Source: Ciborinia camelliae (Eukaryota > Ascomycota > Leotiomycetes > Helotiales > Sclerotiniaceae). From it: 64,000 nucleotides of DNA. The stretch spans positions 5,226,909 through 5,290,908 of the forward strand of contig JANPYM010000001.1 in NCBI GenBank assembly GCA_025890175.1, in the 5' to 3' direction. A program made the translations under genes and the position numbers. This document shows positions 53,501 to 64,000 of this stretch, one piece after another; within the stretch, counting starts at the first letter, position 1; each line of letters opens with the position of its first letter. A model generated the notes under the pieces. The model did not search any database. It saw only the letters and a list, made by a program, of their open reading frames with translations, and was not told the DNA's origin.

Positions 53501-55102
53501 TCAAGCCAAATAAGCGAGAGCAGTAACAGGTTCAGTATCTTCCACTAAACCTGGTCCCAATTCACCAGGCATTCTCATCATTACAGTAACATAAGCTGAC
53601 CTCAATATAGAATACTTAGCATGTAATCCCACAGAAGCTCCAGCGCCTTGAAATGCCTTTGCTAGTTCCTTTGGCCATTCTTCAAGATAATTTCCAGGCT
53701 GACCCCAAGATGGTGATCCAGCTTCTGATAGAGAGGCGATGGCTTTCGCTACCAATTCATTTGACTTCCACAGGAAAGATCCTGGATACTGTTGTTCTGA
53801 ATCGATACCTATCTGGCAAAAATGCATCATTTCATCACAATAAGTGACGACGTCGTATGCCGCATTGACGGGGATGAATGTGCTCGGATCGTCGTCAAAG
53901 GTCACAAGGCCATTTGCTGCTTCAATGATGGTTTTTGATGAGAGATGAAGACGTGGAAATAAGCTTTGCTCTGCTGGTATACGTTCTCTGATAGATTCCG
54001 CCACTTGGTCAGAGGTAAAGTCTCCTGCTGCGACCCAGGGCAAGAAAGGCGACGAGCAACCAGTTAGCTCCAGAAATGAGTTACGTTTCTGCTCTATATT
54101 CTTTGGATGAATATGTATGAGATCTGGATGTGCTTTCAGTTGTTCGAGATGAACTTTGACAATCATCTCCGCGAAATGTGCTGACCATCTTTTTACGCAT
54201 GTTGGTGGGATGGATTTGTACACGTCCACATACGCCAAAGCCATAAACCCGGCGGCTCCACCGATTGTGTCTGTATGGCTATTCTCTGGCCAATCATTTT
54301 GCCTCAAGACAGATAGTTTTGCGCTTCTTAAAGTCTTGAAATGCATATACCCCCTTCCCCAACTCCTGTCATTGAATTTTCCGAACACAGCGTTAGCCCA
54401 TACACCCTTTTCTTGGCCTACCGCTGCAGCATGTGCTATTCGACACTCGTTCAGAATTGAGGCCGAATTTTGAACTGTGGGAGTATAATGCACAAGTCCA
54501 CCAAGAATTGGATGTTCTGAGGACGTCAAGGCACCTAAAGTTCCCGACATACTGATCTCTCCTGTCGCCGGAGAATACTTAGACAGCTGAAGACCAGAAG
54601 CTACACTCAGCAACATAATCGTAAGAATATCGACTTGAGCAGGGGCAACCGTCAAATCATCAGGGATTCTATCCCCACTCTCCCATCTCGTCCCAATCCA
54701 ATGTGGTTGCAAACAAGGAAGCATATCTTGTACAAAAGATACCCAAGCTCCTTGAGCTGCTGTACGTTTTGGTTTCAAACTTTCAGCGCGACGCCAGACT
54801 GCATCTCGTGGTTCTTTTAACAATTCATCCGAGGTGTCAAGAATAGTTGCGGGACTGACTCCGAGGGATTCATAAAGACCCATGGGGAACGCGAATGTAA
54901 TAGCTTGATATTTCACAGTGAAACGAAATTGTTTCCAGTGAAACTTTCGTGTTCCTCCTCGAGTCACTCCTCCCGAAACCACGCGGTCGCATTTTCGTAT
55001 CACATATCCTGTAGCCATAAGTTGTTGGGTCAATTGGAAGACAGCTACGACGAGTGCGATTAACGCAACAATGAGAGCGACGAGAGTAGTTGAGTCGGTC
55101 AT
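53501..55102 (-). CDS. Membrane-anchored protein of an expanded fungal family, 533 aa
   Basis: I do not know the function. One uninterrupted exon begins at ATG 55102. The N-terminus is a hydrophobic anchor (LVALIVALIALVVAVFQLTQ), followed by YVIRKCDRVVSGG and FHWKQFRFTVKYQ. The rest is soluble with many conserved-looking Trp/Cys/His blocks (AAQGAWVSFVQDMLPCLQP, GGLVHYTPTVQNSASILNEC, CDEMMHFCQIGIDSEQ, WPKELAKAFQGAGASVGLHA). An N-terminal anchor followed by RRCQ-type and W-x-EFRF-type motifs occurs in a large fungal family sometimes labelled modin. I recall that from other genomes and cannot verify it here. No catalytic motif is recognised. Confidence 0.75.
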   Translation of the reverse strand: MTDSTTLVALIVALIALVVAVFQLTQQLMATGYVIRKCDRVVSGGVTRGGTRKFHWKQFRFTVKYQAITFAFPMGLYESLGVSPATILDTSDELLKEPRDAVWRRAESLKPKRTAAQGAWVSFVQDMLPCLQPHWIGTRWESGDRIPDDLTVAPAQVDILTIMLLSVASGLQLSKYSPATGEISMSGTLGALTSSEHPILGGLVHYTPTVQNSASILNECRIAHAAAVGQEKGVWANAVFGKFNDRSWGRGYMHFKTLRSAKLSVLRQNDWPENSHTDTIGGAAGFMALAYVDVYKSIPPTCVKRWSAHFAEMIVKVHLEQLKAHPDLIHIHPKNIEQKRNSFLELTGCSSPFLPWVAAGDFTSDQVAESIRERIPAEQSLFPRLHLSSKTIIEAANGLVTFDDDPSTFIPVNAAYDVVTYCDEMMHFCQIGIDSEQQYPGSFLWKSNELVAKAIASLSEAGSPSWGQPGNYLEEWPKELAKAFQGAGASVGLHAKYSILRSAYVTVMMRMPGELGPGLVEDTEPVTALAYLA

Positions 55103-56019
55103 ACTTGTCGAACTTTAGAGCACTAGCACTTCTAAATTAAATATTAATTCCTTTCAAAATCGAAGCTTAAAGTACAGCTGAGATGAAAGTTCTCGATCTA
55201 GCTTGTGAGCCACACCGTCAGCAAGCCACTTTTCTTGTGTAATCATGAAGGAAGTTATAGATCAGATTTACTTTGAAAGTGTGGGAAGGTCTCAGACTAA
55301 ATTTCACGAGTCTTGACTAAAACTATGGAAAACTATTAGTGTTGCCTTCCCAAAGTCAGATCTCTGCTAGATAGAAATAGAACTAAGCCAGCACTTCGAT
55401 GGAGCATTTCTGGTTAGCATGATTCAGTGATAATGCTACTCGGTTCATTTATCAGATAATGTCTGACTCGAATGACTTCAAGGGAAGAAATATGTTTACC
55501 ACAAACACGTCGGAAGCTTTGCAAAGGTAATTTGATATATTCTTGCTAGGAAAAATTCGATTCATCACTATGAATCGAGAGTATCAACCTAGATAACCTT
55601 GGGATTTGGCGTTAGCTGAGGCGTCGAATTCGTGGCTGCTGACTGAAATTCCAAACCTTTCAACTCCAATTCATGCATTTGCCTAATTCACAATGCCATT
55701 TCTCTGCCAGCAACCTTCCCCCGATCTAGAATTTTGTTTTCCCAGGGCAGGGCTATGTCAACAGTAACTTCCTACAGGACACTATATCCACCATGCCGCA
55801 AAGTAGGGATGATTTATATAAATCTCTAATAGAACTTTGTTCCGAAGAGGATTACTGGATGGATGAAAAAACACGATCTATCTCATTGCCTATCTCATTG
55901 CCCTCTCCTTCACACGCCAACAATGGAAAAGGGGGGAAATAATTCTACATTACCAAGGATTTATCGCATTTTAACTTTCGATTATATGGAACCTTAAGTG
56001 AGTAAGTGATAACATAGAC
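55103..56019. other. Gene-free region
   Basis: No gene is recognised. It includes the promoter of the minus-strand gene at 53501-55102. Confidence 0.5.
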
Positions 56020-56352
56020 ATGGTTTCCTCATCTAAACCCTCCTCGACTTCTCACTTGGGCTCATTCACATTCACATCCCCATCCGCATCTTCATCTTCA
56101 TCATCACCATCGACTAAATCCTCAACCCACCCAACATCAAATCCCAAAATCAATACTTGTTCAAAATTCTACCCTCTCCACCCAATTTATCTCGATAAAT
56201 TATTTTCCTACATCACCAGCCATCGACCATATCACATGATGAATTTTTCCAATTTGCCGATCTTGCATCAATTCTCAAATCCCACGATATGTTATTTTTG
56301 TGCATGCTCATTTGGTACTTTGCCAGCAACTTGTACATGCCGTTCGCGGTGA
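56020..56352 (+). CDS. Possible small Ser-rich ORF, 110 aa
   Basis: The frame starts with ATG. It has a serine-rich leader (SASSSSSSPSTKSS), a less biased middle part and a cysteine-containing end (CYFCACSFGTLPATCTC). There is no recognised domain or signal peptide. The serine run may simply be a CATCTT/CATCAT-type microsatellite. I give this low weight; it could also be an exon of a gene I cannot reconstruct. Confidence 0.22.
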   Translation: MVSSSKPSSTSHLGSFTFTSPSASSSSSSPSTKSSTHPTSNPKINTCSKFYPLHPIYLDKLFSYITSHRPYHMMNFSNLPILHQFSNPTICYFCACSFGTLPATCTCRSR

Positions 56353-57012
56353 CGGTGATTTTTTACTCGAGAATTGCAAATCATTGGTGTGTTTTAAATC
56401 GTAGCAACCCCCAATAGATTTCTCTTCACTAGCCTTTCTTTCTTATAAATCGTTCCTTCACAAGCCAACCTTTTTCTTCTGCACATGAAGTTTCGAAGAA
56501 GACTCCTCGTATCATGCCTTTCTGTTCAAAGGCTCTCAGGATTTCCTACCTTCACAGGGCGATCAAATCAGGTGGTCGAGAGTCTTTTCTCTTCTTGCAT
56601 CTCCTGACTCTTGGGGATGTAGTGTTTTCGCCAATGTTGATACCGAATCTAATCGTCAACGATTCTCCCACGATTTTTCGATGTGAAAATCTTCACCCTT
56701 TTGTTTCTCCTGGCCGGGCAGTTGGATGGAAAAATCAAAATCCATTGGGAACACAGTCAACTCCTGAGAAAGGACGAAGAGAATGGTGATGGGTGGGTTA
56801 CAGATCTTCTTGCGTCTTCCACCAAAATACCTAATCTGATATTGCAATGAAGAAGGAAGGTAGGCACTTGGTAACAATCCAAGCTTAGTTCTCCATACAT
56901 AGTTGGAAAATAATAAAAATACCTTTATAATGTGATGTAATGTGAATTTGCATAGGTATATATATCGAGGAACCAGCGATCGACAATCTGGCTGGCTATG
57001 TTGTAATTTGAA

Positions 57013-57110
57013 ATGGAGAAGAAGAAAAAGAAGAAAAAGAAGAAAAAGAAAAAAAAGAAAAAAAAGAAAAAAAAGAAAAAAAAGAAGAAGAAAAAAAAAA
57101 GAAAAAGAAC
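57013..57110. repeat. Purine (GAAAAA/GAA) microsatellite
   Basis: Almost 100 bp consist of AAG, AAAAAG and similar units on the plus strand, with no pyrimidine. It produces spurious poly-Lys and poly-Phe frames. Confidence 0.9.
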
Positions 57111-57519
57111 AAAAAGAATTATACACAATTCAACAAATAAATATCTTCTAAATCCTATCCTATTTCAATATTTCAATATAAATTACCAAGTGGGGAGATA
57201 GAATTATAATCAGCGCTGTTTTGAAGAACGGTATAAGTACCTAATTCTTAACAAGAAGTAATAGTTGAGGAGTAAAGAAAATCATGGTGTTTGTAGAAGA
57301 GTAGATCATTTGGCCTACCAGGTAATATTACTTCTTGCCTCTTGACTTAATATTTGATACCTACGAATATCCAATGCGGGTCATTATAGTACAGTAAGTA
57401 CTAGGTAAATAGATATTATATCCCCTTCCAGTTTCCTTTCCATTCCACCTCTCCATTACATTCTCACAAATCATCCAAGGACCAAATCATCCAGATCATC
57501 CACTGGCAGATCATCTTAC

Positions 57520-57574
57520 CCCCAACCCCAACCCCAACCCTAATCCTAAATAGCCCTAGCCCTAGCCCTAACTA
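57520..57574. repeat. Degenerate telomere-like repeats
   Basis: CCCCAA units merge into CCCTAATCCTAAATAG and then CCCTAG/CCCTAA units. The canonical fungal telomere strand is CCCTAA; only a few units match exactly. It is an internal, short and degenerate tract. Confidence 0.6.
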
Positions 57575-58595
57575 ATCCTTTCAATTCCCCTTTTAATTCC
57601 CCTTTTCCTTCCCCTCCTCCCTCTTTCCCCCCTCCCCCTCCCCCTTCCCCCTTCCCCCTTTCCCCAAAATAATAGGCATATAAATAAATAAACCAACCAA
57701 CCAACCCGGTACTCTAGATCCAGTCCTCCATAAATCCATTTAATTTAATTCAATTCAATGCATCTATATAAAAATATAAAAATATAAATGTAAATCCAAG
57801 ATTTCTTCTACTTATTATATACATATATACATACATATATATACATATATACCTACATACCTACATAAATACCTTCCTTCCACATAATCCACATAATCCA
57901 TATAATCCACATAACATAAGCAAATCTCTCACACCCCACTCTCCCCCCCTCAATCCTCCATCAATTCGAACCACCGAGTTCCTAAGTTCCTTCTGCATAC
58001 ATACCATACATACCATACCTCTCCCCAACTAACAATCAAGAAACTCCCTCCCTTCAACCAACCAACCAACTACCTAGATATCAAACGAACGAACCAATCA
58101 ACTAACTAACTGCCTAGCTAAAAACAAAACCACCAGAAAAAGTGAAAGAAAATAGAAAAAGAAACAGAAGAAAAAAAGAAGAAAAAGAAGAAACATACTA
58201 AGATAGATAGATATTAGATAGATAGATAAGATTAAAAACTAAATAATATGAATCTGAATCCGAATCCGAATCCGAATATGAATCCGAATCCGAATATGAA
58301 TCTGTATTAGATATGATATGATATGCTATAATATAATAATGATATATGACCCCACCACAACCCCACCACAACCCCACCACAACCCCACCCCCCAATAACG
58401 ACCCCCAATGCTCTTACTCTTACTCATGCTATCCTATCCTACCCACCCCATCCCATCCCATTATCATGTCGTGCAATTCATAATTCATCAAAATATACGT
58501 CGTAGCTCGCTCTCATTTTCTGTTCCTTCCTTCTTATGCCACGCACAAAGTTCAAGTACTCACTCACACGATATCATAACATCCCCACACTCACT

Positions 58596-61334
58596 TCACT
58601 CATCCAATTTCTCCTCAAAATTACTCCTCCTCCTTGTATCCGGCCCCGCAGTTGCAGGTGCAGGTGCAGACGCAGGTGCATTCGTCGAAAAATTCTGTCC
58701 CCCACCCCCCACACTATCCGGGTCAAAATAATGTTGTCTCCCTTCCCCGACTCCCTGAGGCGGCGTCAACGGGCTAACCACCCCATGTATTTCAATTCCA
58801 TCCTCATCCGGTCTCTCGATCATGATTTCCGGCGTCGGAAGCCCTCCGTATCGATCCCCATCCCCATCTACACTAACACTCGCATCGCTAATCTGTCTTA
58901 GGTGACTTCTATCACTTTCCGTCACACTACTCAAATCACTATGAACTCTATCTCTCGTCACACCCCCCGCCTGTTCATTCAATGTCAAACTATCTGCGCG
59001 TGCCGGAGAAATGGGAGAAGATCTTGGTCCTGAGCTTCGAGAGACGGTGCTAGCATGCGATCGGTTAGAACCTGCTGATGGGGAATGTGTGATGGGAGTT
59101 TCATTGCGAGAAATGTGGTTCCAGTTGTTAGATTTTGCAGAGAGGGGTACGAAACCTGTCTCCTTGTGGAGTGCTGAGCCTGTGTCGTGGTGGAGTTCTG
59201 AGAGTATGGAGGTGTCTATATGCCAAGATTAGTATTCTTGCTGGGGAGATGAAATATGAAGGGGAAGAAGAACATACCACCCATTTCGAAAAACTGAGTA
59301 TCACCAGGCATTTCTGCAAATGCAGGTATATTATCCGTATCAGCTTCAGAGGATACCGCATTTAGTTCTGTTTGGTCTGTTGTGATTGTAGGTGCCTTTG
59401 CATCTCTAGGAGTAGTATAGAGCCAGCGGAGAGTTCGTCGACGATTTTCAGTCATAGTTCCAGCTTCACTTTGCCGATCTGTTCTTGAAAGGCCAAAGAC
59501 TTTGCGACGGCGATAGATTATAAAAGCCAAGATAAGAAGTGTGATGAAGAAAAGACCTAGAACAACACCTAAAACAGGTCCAAGATATGCAGGGGTTCCC
59601 GATTTGGTGGCGACTACTGAAGGAAGTAATGTTGGTCGATTGGTTGTAGTAGTTGATGAAGCTGGGGTATATGGGTACCAATTGGTGATTTTGGTTTTGT
59701 TGTAGGCAGTTCCTAGGAGTTTTGTCATGCTTGAGTTTGTGAAGCCGCCAGATGGTTGAGTCTGTGTAGCGCTACCAGTCCCAGAACCTCCAATTACAGA
59801 AACAACCTGGCTGGGTACAGTATAATTGCTCCATACTAGAGGATCATAGGAATTGAGCCATTGAGGATCACTGAGATTGAATATTTGAATCATACCGCCT
59901 TCTAGACAGGATGGTGTGTAGCCAGGTACTGAAGATTGTCCCCCTACAACGACCATTTGATCTGGGTACGGCTTGGCACATTTATGTCCAGCGCGACCAT
60001 GAGTATTGTTGCCGGTGTAAACTTTCGTCCATATGAATGAAGGAATTGAAAGAACAAAGACATCGTCTGAGAAAGGTTGTGCGGGATGAATGCCATCATA
60101 GCCTCCGTACCAATATATATTATGACTTGAGCCATCTTCGGCCGAGGCAACCACGGTGCATCCTTGAGTTAAAGCTCCAGGAGAACTTCCTGATGTTTCT
60201 TGTTCATACCAAACTTCTTGGGCTATGTCGTAAATGGAAACAGTCGTCATAAAACCTGGACTTACTCGACTCTATTGATAATCAATAATCAATAATCATC
60301 ATATCAAATGGAAATGCAGCAACTCACACTTTGTGCATTGATAGATGCATTATTCGCTTGGTTGATAGTTGCATAGGTAGGATCAATGACTCCACCAACT
60401 GCGACTAGCACTCCTTGCTCCGAAACGGGAATCCAGGCAATCTCAGGATTAGCACGGCCTGGCACAGTCGATGGTAAAGAGTTATTAGACCACTCTGGCG
60501 CGGTTTGACTCGACATATCAACACTAATCAAAGTTTGAGATGTCACATTCGCTAGGTACGTTGCATTTTGTACTCCTGGGCCATCCAGAATTTCTCCAAA
60601 GTCTGCGGCTCTGTATCCTGAAAAGTAGTAGCCCAAGTTTTCGGATGGGATACTGACAGCTCCTCCATAGGTGACATATCTTGTTAAGTTTGTTGGTAAT
60701 CTTATTTGTTCGAACCCTTTGATGAATTGCTTGCCTGGAGTACCATCCGAATAGACTTCAAATGATATGGCAGAATCTTCGTCCGGCGACGAAAAAGCAT
60801 CCGTGAATAATAACATTCCGCCATATGTATACCATTCGTAGTCATTTGCAAACATTGCTCCATCGACATAATTCGGGCCCAGATTACTCGCAGCTCCTCC
60901 ATTTGGGGCCTTCGATATGGTTGTAAAAATGGAACTGATATTATCGGATATATGAAATGAAGTATTAAAGTTGAGGAGGTATACGATTCCGAGAGGGTTG
61001 CCTTCCAAGGCAGTAAGTACAGTTTAGAGATTCTAGCATTGGCACTTACCATCATCTGAGGGGGTAGAATATTCTCCATTATTCAAGCCAGCCTCCCAAA
61101 AGAGTTTTCCTCCATCAAGATAGAATGTATCTCGCACCACCGCAGCTAGTATTGTCAGTTGCTATTGTAATAAAAATGTTTCAAACATTAAAAGTTGATG
61201 ACCGCAGACATACCTCGGGGCGATATCCAGTAACACATCGTCGCATTTACCTGATTTGATTGCCATCCCGCTTGTTGTCCTAAGCACAACGGGATGAGGG
61301 CACCGACCCAGTAGATCAAACTTGACCGAATCAT
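58596..61334 (-). CDS. Kelch-type beta-propeller single-pass membrane protein, 834 aa
   Basis: Five exons: 61334-61214, 61145-61050, 61001-60328, 60271-59278 and 59215-58596. The introns are 68, 48, 56 and 62 nt, and all phases agree. The ATG at 61334 opens a signal peptide (SSLIYWVGALIPLCLG). The luminal or external part has repeated blade-like motifs: RDTFYLDGGKLFWEAG, YEWYTYGGMLLF, YVTYGGAVSIPSENLGYYFS, IAWIPVSEQGVLVAVGGV, NIYWYGGYDG...FSDDVFVLSIPSFIWTKV and KCAKPYPDQMVVVGGQ. These suit a kelch/galactose-oxidase propeller with N-glycosylation sites. A single membrane span (LGPVLGVVLGLFFITLLILA) is followed by IIYRRRKVFG and a long Ser/Thr/Pro-rich cytoplasmic tail. It is probably a cell-surface sensor or wall-associated protein; the ligand is unknown. 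Confidence 0.88.
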
Positions 61335-64000
61335 TATGAATGATCAATTATAAAAGTTTGAAAACACTCTCTTCGTGGTGGCCTTGAGAATGAAAGGTGA
61401 AGAGGCTCGGCGCATCGCAAAGTAACTTGTATCGTGGATGTACCTGCACGAAACTTTTCTCTTCCCTCTAGAACATCCGTTATCAAGATTGCCCAATGAA
61501 GAATGATAAAAATAGTTGCCACTTCCGCCACCAAAATCGGCGATGCGGTGACTTTAATGCCTGATGTTGATGAGGCCGAGCAAGAATTTGGTATCCAGAG
61601 ATGACAACTCTTCATTCTGACCGTATCAATGTATACGGACAAGAAAAATGCGACCTTACCATCGGTTCATGGACCTCTCATGAGTGTGCCCGCTTTGGGT
61701 GGACGATTGAGGATTGGTGGGGAGAATGCTTGCACTTGCATACTGCAAGAACAAGGTAACTCTAACGGACGATTTGACAAGGAATAAAATATTGAATCCA
61801 AATTGGGACTTAGCCTTAATTACGCCCTGCAGACCATCAGCCTTGTGTGTGCAGAAAATGATCCAGCTGATGCCAACGCAAACTCATCCGATCGCTACCT
61901 ATCGTATGGAACGAAAAGTTCGTCCTCAGATTCAAGAAGATAAAAATATCAGTTGCATGTCTTCAATTCCAACACGAACGCTGGCGTTGAATTGTGTCAG
62001 AATGTCAGAAACTGAAAAATAGTTGGCTTTGGCTTTGGATCTCTGAGTGAGTTGGTTTCATCTACCACATTTTTGTGTCTCACGGGTAGTTGCTGGATCA
62101 TGGATTTAGAAAAAAAGACGAGTACGATATCGGCAGTTTGCATGTGTAACGAGATAAAAAGCATGCTGGGTGATGGACCAGAATCACATGGTGTTTTCGG
62201 CAGGAAATTTCTTCTCAAGTTAGGATTTCAAAAGTAGAAGAGGAAGGAAACGGAACAATATTCAAATCTTTTCCCACATTGCTTACAAGGTCTCTCTTGT
62301 GTCTAACTTTGACAGGTTGAGTTGATAGGATTTGACCTCTTCAGTGCCTATTTATCCGCGAAGTGGAGTAAGGATGTTGGAAGAACTGCTTTTGGGCAAC
62401 CGCAACATCAATCCTAGTATCTCATGAGGCTCTGGAAGAGTCTGAAGGGAATCAATGTTAGGTATTATGAAGCAATTTGATTGATGTACTTTGTATATGG
62501 GTGTGTGTACGACGTATGAGTATGAGTATGAGTATGAGTAAGCACTTAGCACCTCAAGGTATGATATATCAAAAGGGGAATAGAACATTTCAAGGTTGTT
62601 GGAAAATGGGCGAAAGTATGGTAAACAAAATGCAAATACGAGGATCGTAACGAATGAATGGGTGAGGAACGGGTGAGTGGTGGGTGAGTTGAGTTGAGGA
62701 TTGAATAATGAATTGAAATGCTGGACGGCGGCGTTACCGACTTTACCGAATGAATGCTAGGTAGTTCAAATGGGAGGGTGGGATTATTAAGCGAATATCC
62801 TCAACCTCCAATGATAACGATAAGAAAGAAATACTTATCAAGTTATCGAACCAATCAAATCAAATCATTCATCTCATTGTATTGCAACGTATGATCCACT
62901 TACCGCACCCTCCTTCCCTTCCCCTCCCTCGCACCAACCACCTCTTATTCTTATTCCCCTTCCCCTTCCCTTCCCATTCTCCTTCTCCTTCTCTTTCCCC
63001 TCCAGCTTCATCAATCCACATCCACACCCGCATCCACATCCACGGCCCATCCCATCCCATCTCTACCCAAATATCTCTATGTATGTCAGCATCGAAAGTC
63101 TAGATGCTATCATCTGTAATCATCTGCATTTATCTGCATTCATCTGCATATGGTCAACCAAACAAAATAAGTGGAAGGGAAGGGCGAAGAGTGAGTACCT
63201 AGGTAGTGAGCCTCAGAGCAACAGTCCTGTACTCCAGCTGTATGTACCTAGTAGGTAGGTAAGGTACGTAGATACTAGTGTGTTGTTCTTTTTACCGACC
63301 CGGTCAGCCAGTTGAACCTCCAAGAGTCAATCAATACCAGCTTCCTATTCCTACACTAAGCACTCACTCACCACCCGCACACACACCACCCACCCCTCCT
63401 CTATCCTACCCTACCCTACCCTCCCCTACCTTACCTACTACATAATATACAAACTTGACCAAAAATCGAAAATCCAACATATTCTCCACCGCCACTAAGC
63501 CTCTTATCACACTGTGCCACCTTTCAATTTCTAATTCAACCGGCGTTGCAGAATCTTTGACAACTGTTGGTAGATGGTAGATCACAAAAACTCGACTTAT
63601 TTAATTTATTTCAGCCAAAAGCCAAAACTACCCAGCTACACGGAGTAGCCCCCCTCCCTCTACCCAAAAATAACCCTCCGGCTGTGGCAAGGACGGCATT
63701 CCGGGATCTTACTTTTAGAACAGTAAACAAACATTTTATCCCTATCTTTCTTACTATCTTACGCCTCCTCAATTAACCTTTTCCCTCGGTCCTGCAAGGA
63801 AGGTGACAACCCGTTGTACGGAAGATTTTCCGGGAGGGAAAGGACATGAACGACGTGCGTTTCTTCTCCGAATATCATGTCGTGACATGCGAAAGCCATC
63901 CTCGTTATTCTCGCCATCCACGAACTGCATTGGGTTTAATAGTTTATAGATCCGCCTGCCAAGATGCATAACATTTTCGGTTAGACGACAGTACGTATGC
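61335..64000. other. 2.7-kb gene-free right end
   Basis: No convincing gene is present on either strand. The part next to 61334 is the promoter of the kelch-type gene. GAGTAT units lie near 62518-62540, pyrimidine-rich CCTTCCCCTT runs near 62910-63060, and CTAGGTAG/TAGTAGGTAGGTAAGG words near 63196-63270. A gene may begin beyond the window. Confidence 0.5.

Larger units (their letters stand above)
56353..58595. other. 2.2-kb gene-free region with simple repeats
   Basis: No gene is visible. It contains a GAAAAA-type purine tract at 57013-57110, degenerate telomere-like words at 57520-57574, CCTTCCCCCTT runs near 57610-57665, TACATATATAC runs near 57820-57860, a GAATCC/GAATATG array at 58250-58304, and four copies of CCCCACCACAA at 58348-58392. 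Confidence 0.55.

Overview
This window is nuclear DNA of a filamentous ascomycete. The protein-coding genes carry short introns, mostly 46-97 nt, with GTRNGY-type donors, CTRAC-like branch sites and YAG acceptors. Their products are fungal (Glo3, Tim21, Arv1, V-ATPase subunit e, N-acetylglutamate synthase, Gvp36-type BAR protein, 2EXR-domain and fungal rhodopsin-domain proteins). The intergenic DNA is AT-rich and full of simple repeats. The style suits Leotiomycetes such as Sclerotiniaceae, but that is an inference and no rRNA or other marker is present. I built exon structures by reading splice sites and checking that frames close; none is backed by transcripts.

Layout. 1-2.6 kb: minisatellites. 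2.7-4.4 kb (-): conserved fungal protein of unknown role. 6.9-9.4 kb (+): secreted Ser/Thr-rich surface protein. 11.1-14.2 kb: GLO3 (-) and TIM21 (+), divergent. 14.3-20.4 kb: remains of a secondary-metabolite locus, with one intact P450 (-), a C-terminal piece of an alpha/beta hydrolase, a broken MFS transporter carrying half of a hAT-type MITE, and a polyketide synthase ketoreductase relic (+). 21.4-24.2 kb (+): a choline-transporter-like membrane protein whose first intron is 1.17 kb and filled with an 18-bp minisatellite. A degenerate 0.12-kb copy of its first exon lies next to TIM21, so a homologous segment brackets the relic cluster.

25.3-28.7 kb: 2EXR protein (-) and paraoxonase-like protein (+), divergent. 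30.2-31.3 kb (-): seven-helix fungal rhodopsin-domain protein followed by a degenerate tandem copy of its last intron and exon. 32.2-32.6 kb: complete 415-bp hAT-like MITE with a perfect 8-bp target duplication. 33.8-35.1 kb (-): possible DUF6697-like protein. 35.7-44.2 kb: dense housekeeping block (ARV1, VMA9, 3-hydroxyisobutyrate dehydrogenase-like, ARG2, GVP36-like). 44.2-48.2 kb: four kilobases without a recognisable gene, dominated by tandem arrays including a G-quadruplex-prone GGGATT tract. 48.2-55.1 kb: PPxY-motif disordered protein, DJ-1/PfpI protein, GFA/CENP-V protein, peroxisomal enoyl-CoA hydratase-like enzyme ending in SKL, and a membrane-anchored fungal family protein. 58.6-61.3 kb (-): kelch-type single-pass membrane protein. 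The rest is repeat-rich intergenic DNA.

The housekeeping genes serve unrelated roles: COPI retrograde traffic, mitochondrial import, sterol and lipid homeostasis, vacuolar acidification, arginine synthesis and Golgi/endocytic membranes. The most unusual structures are the bracketed relic cluster, the hAT MITE pair, the tandem intron-exon duplication and the minisatellite-filled intron.
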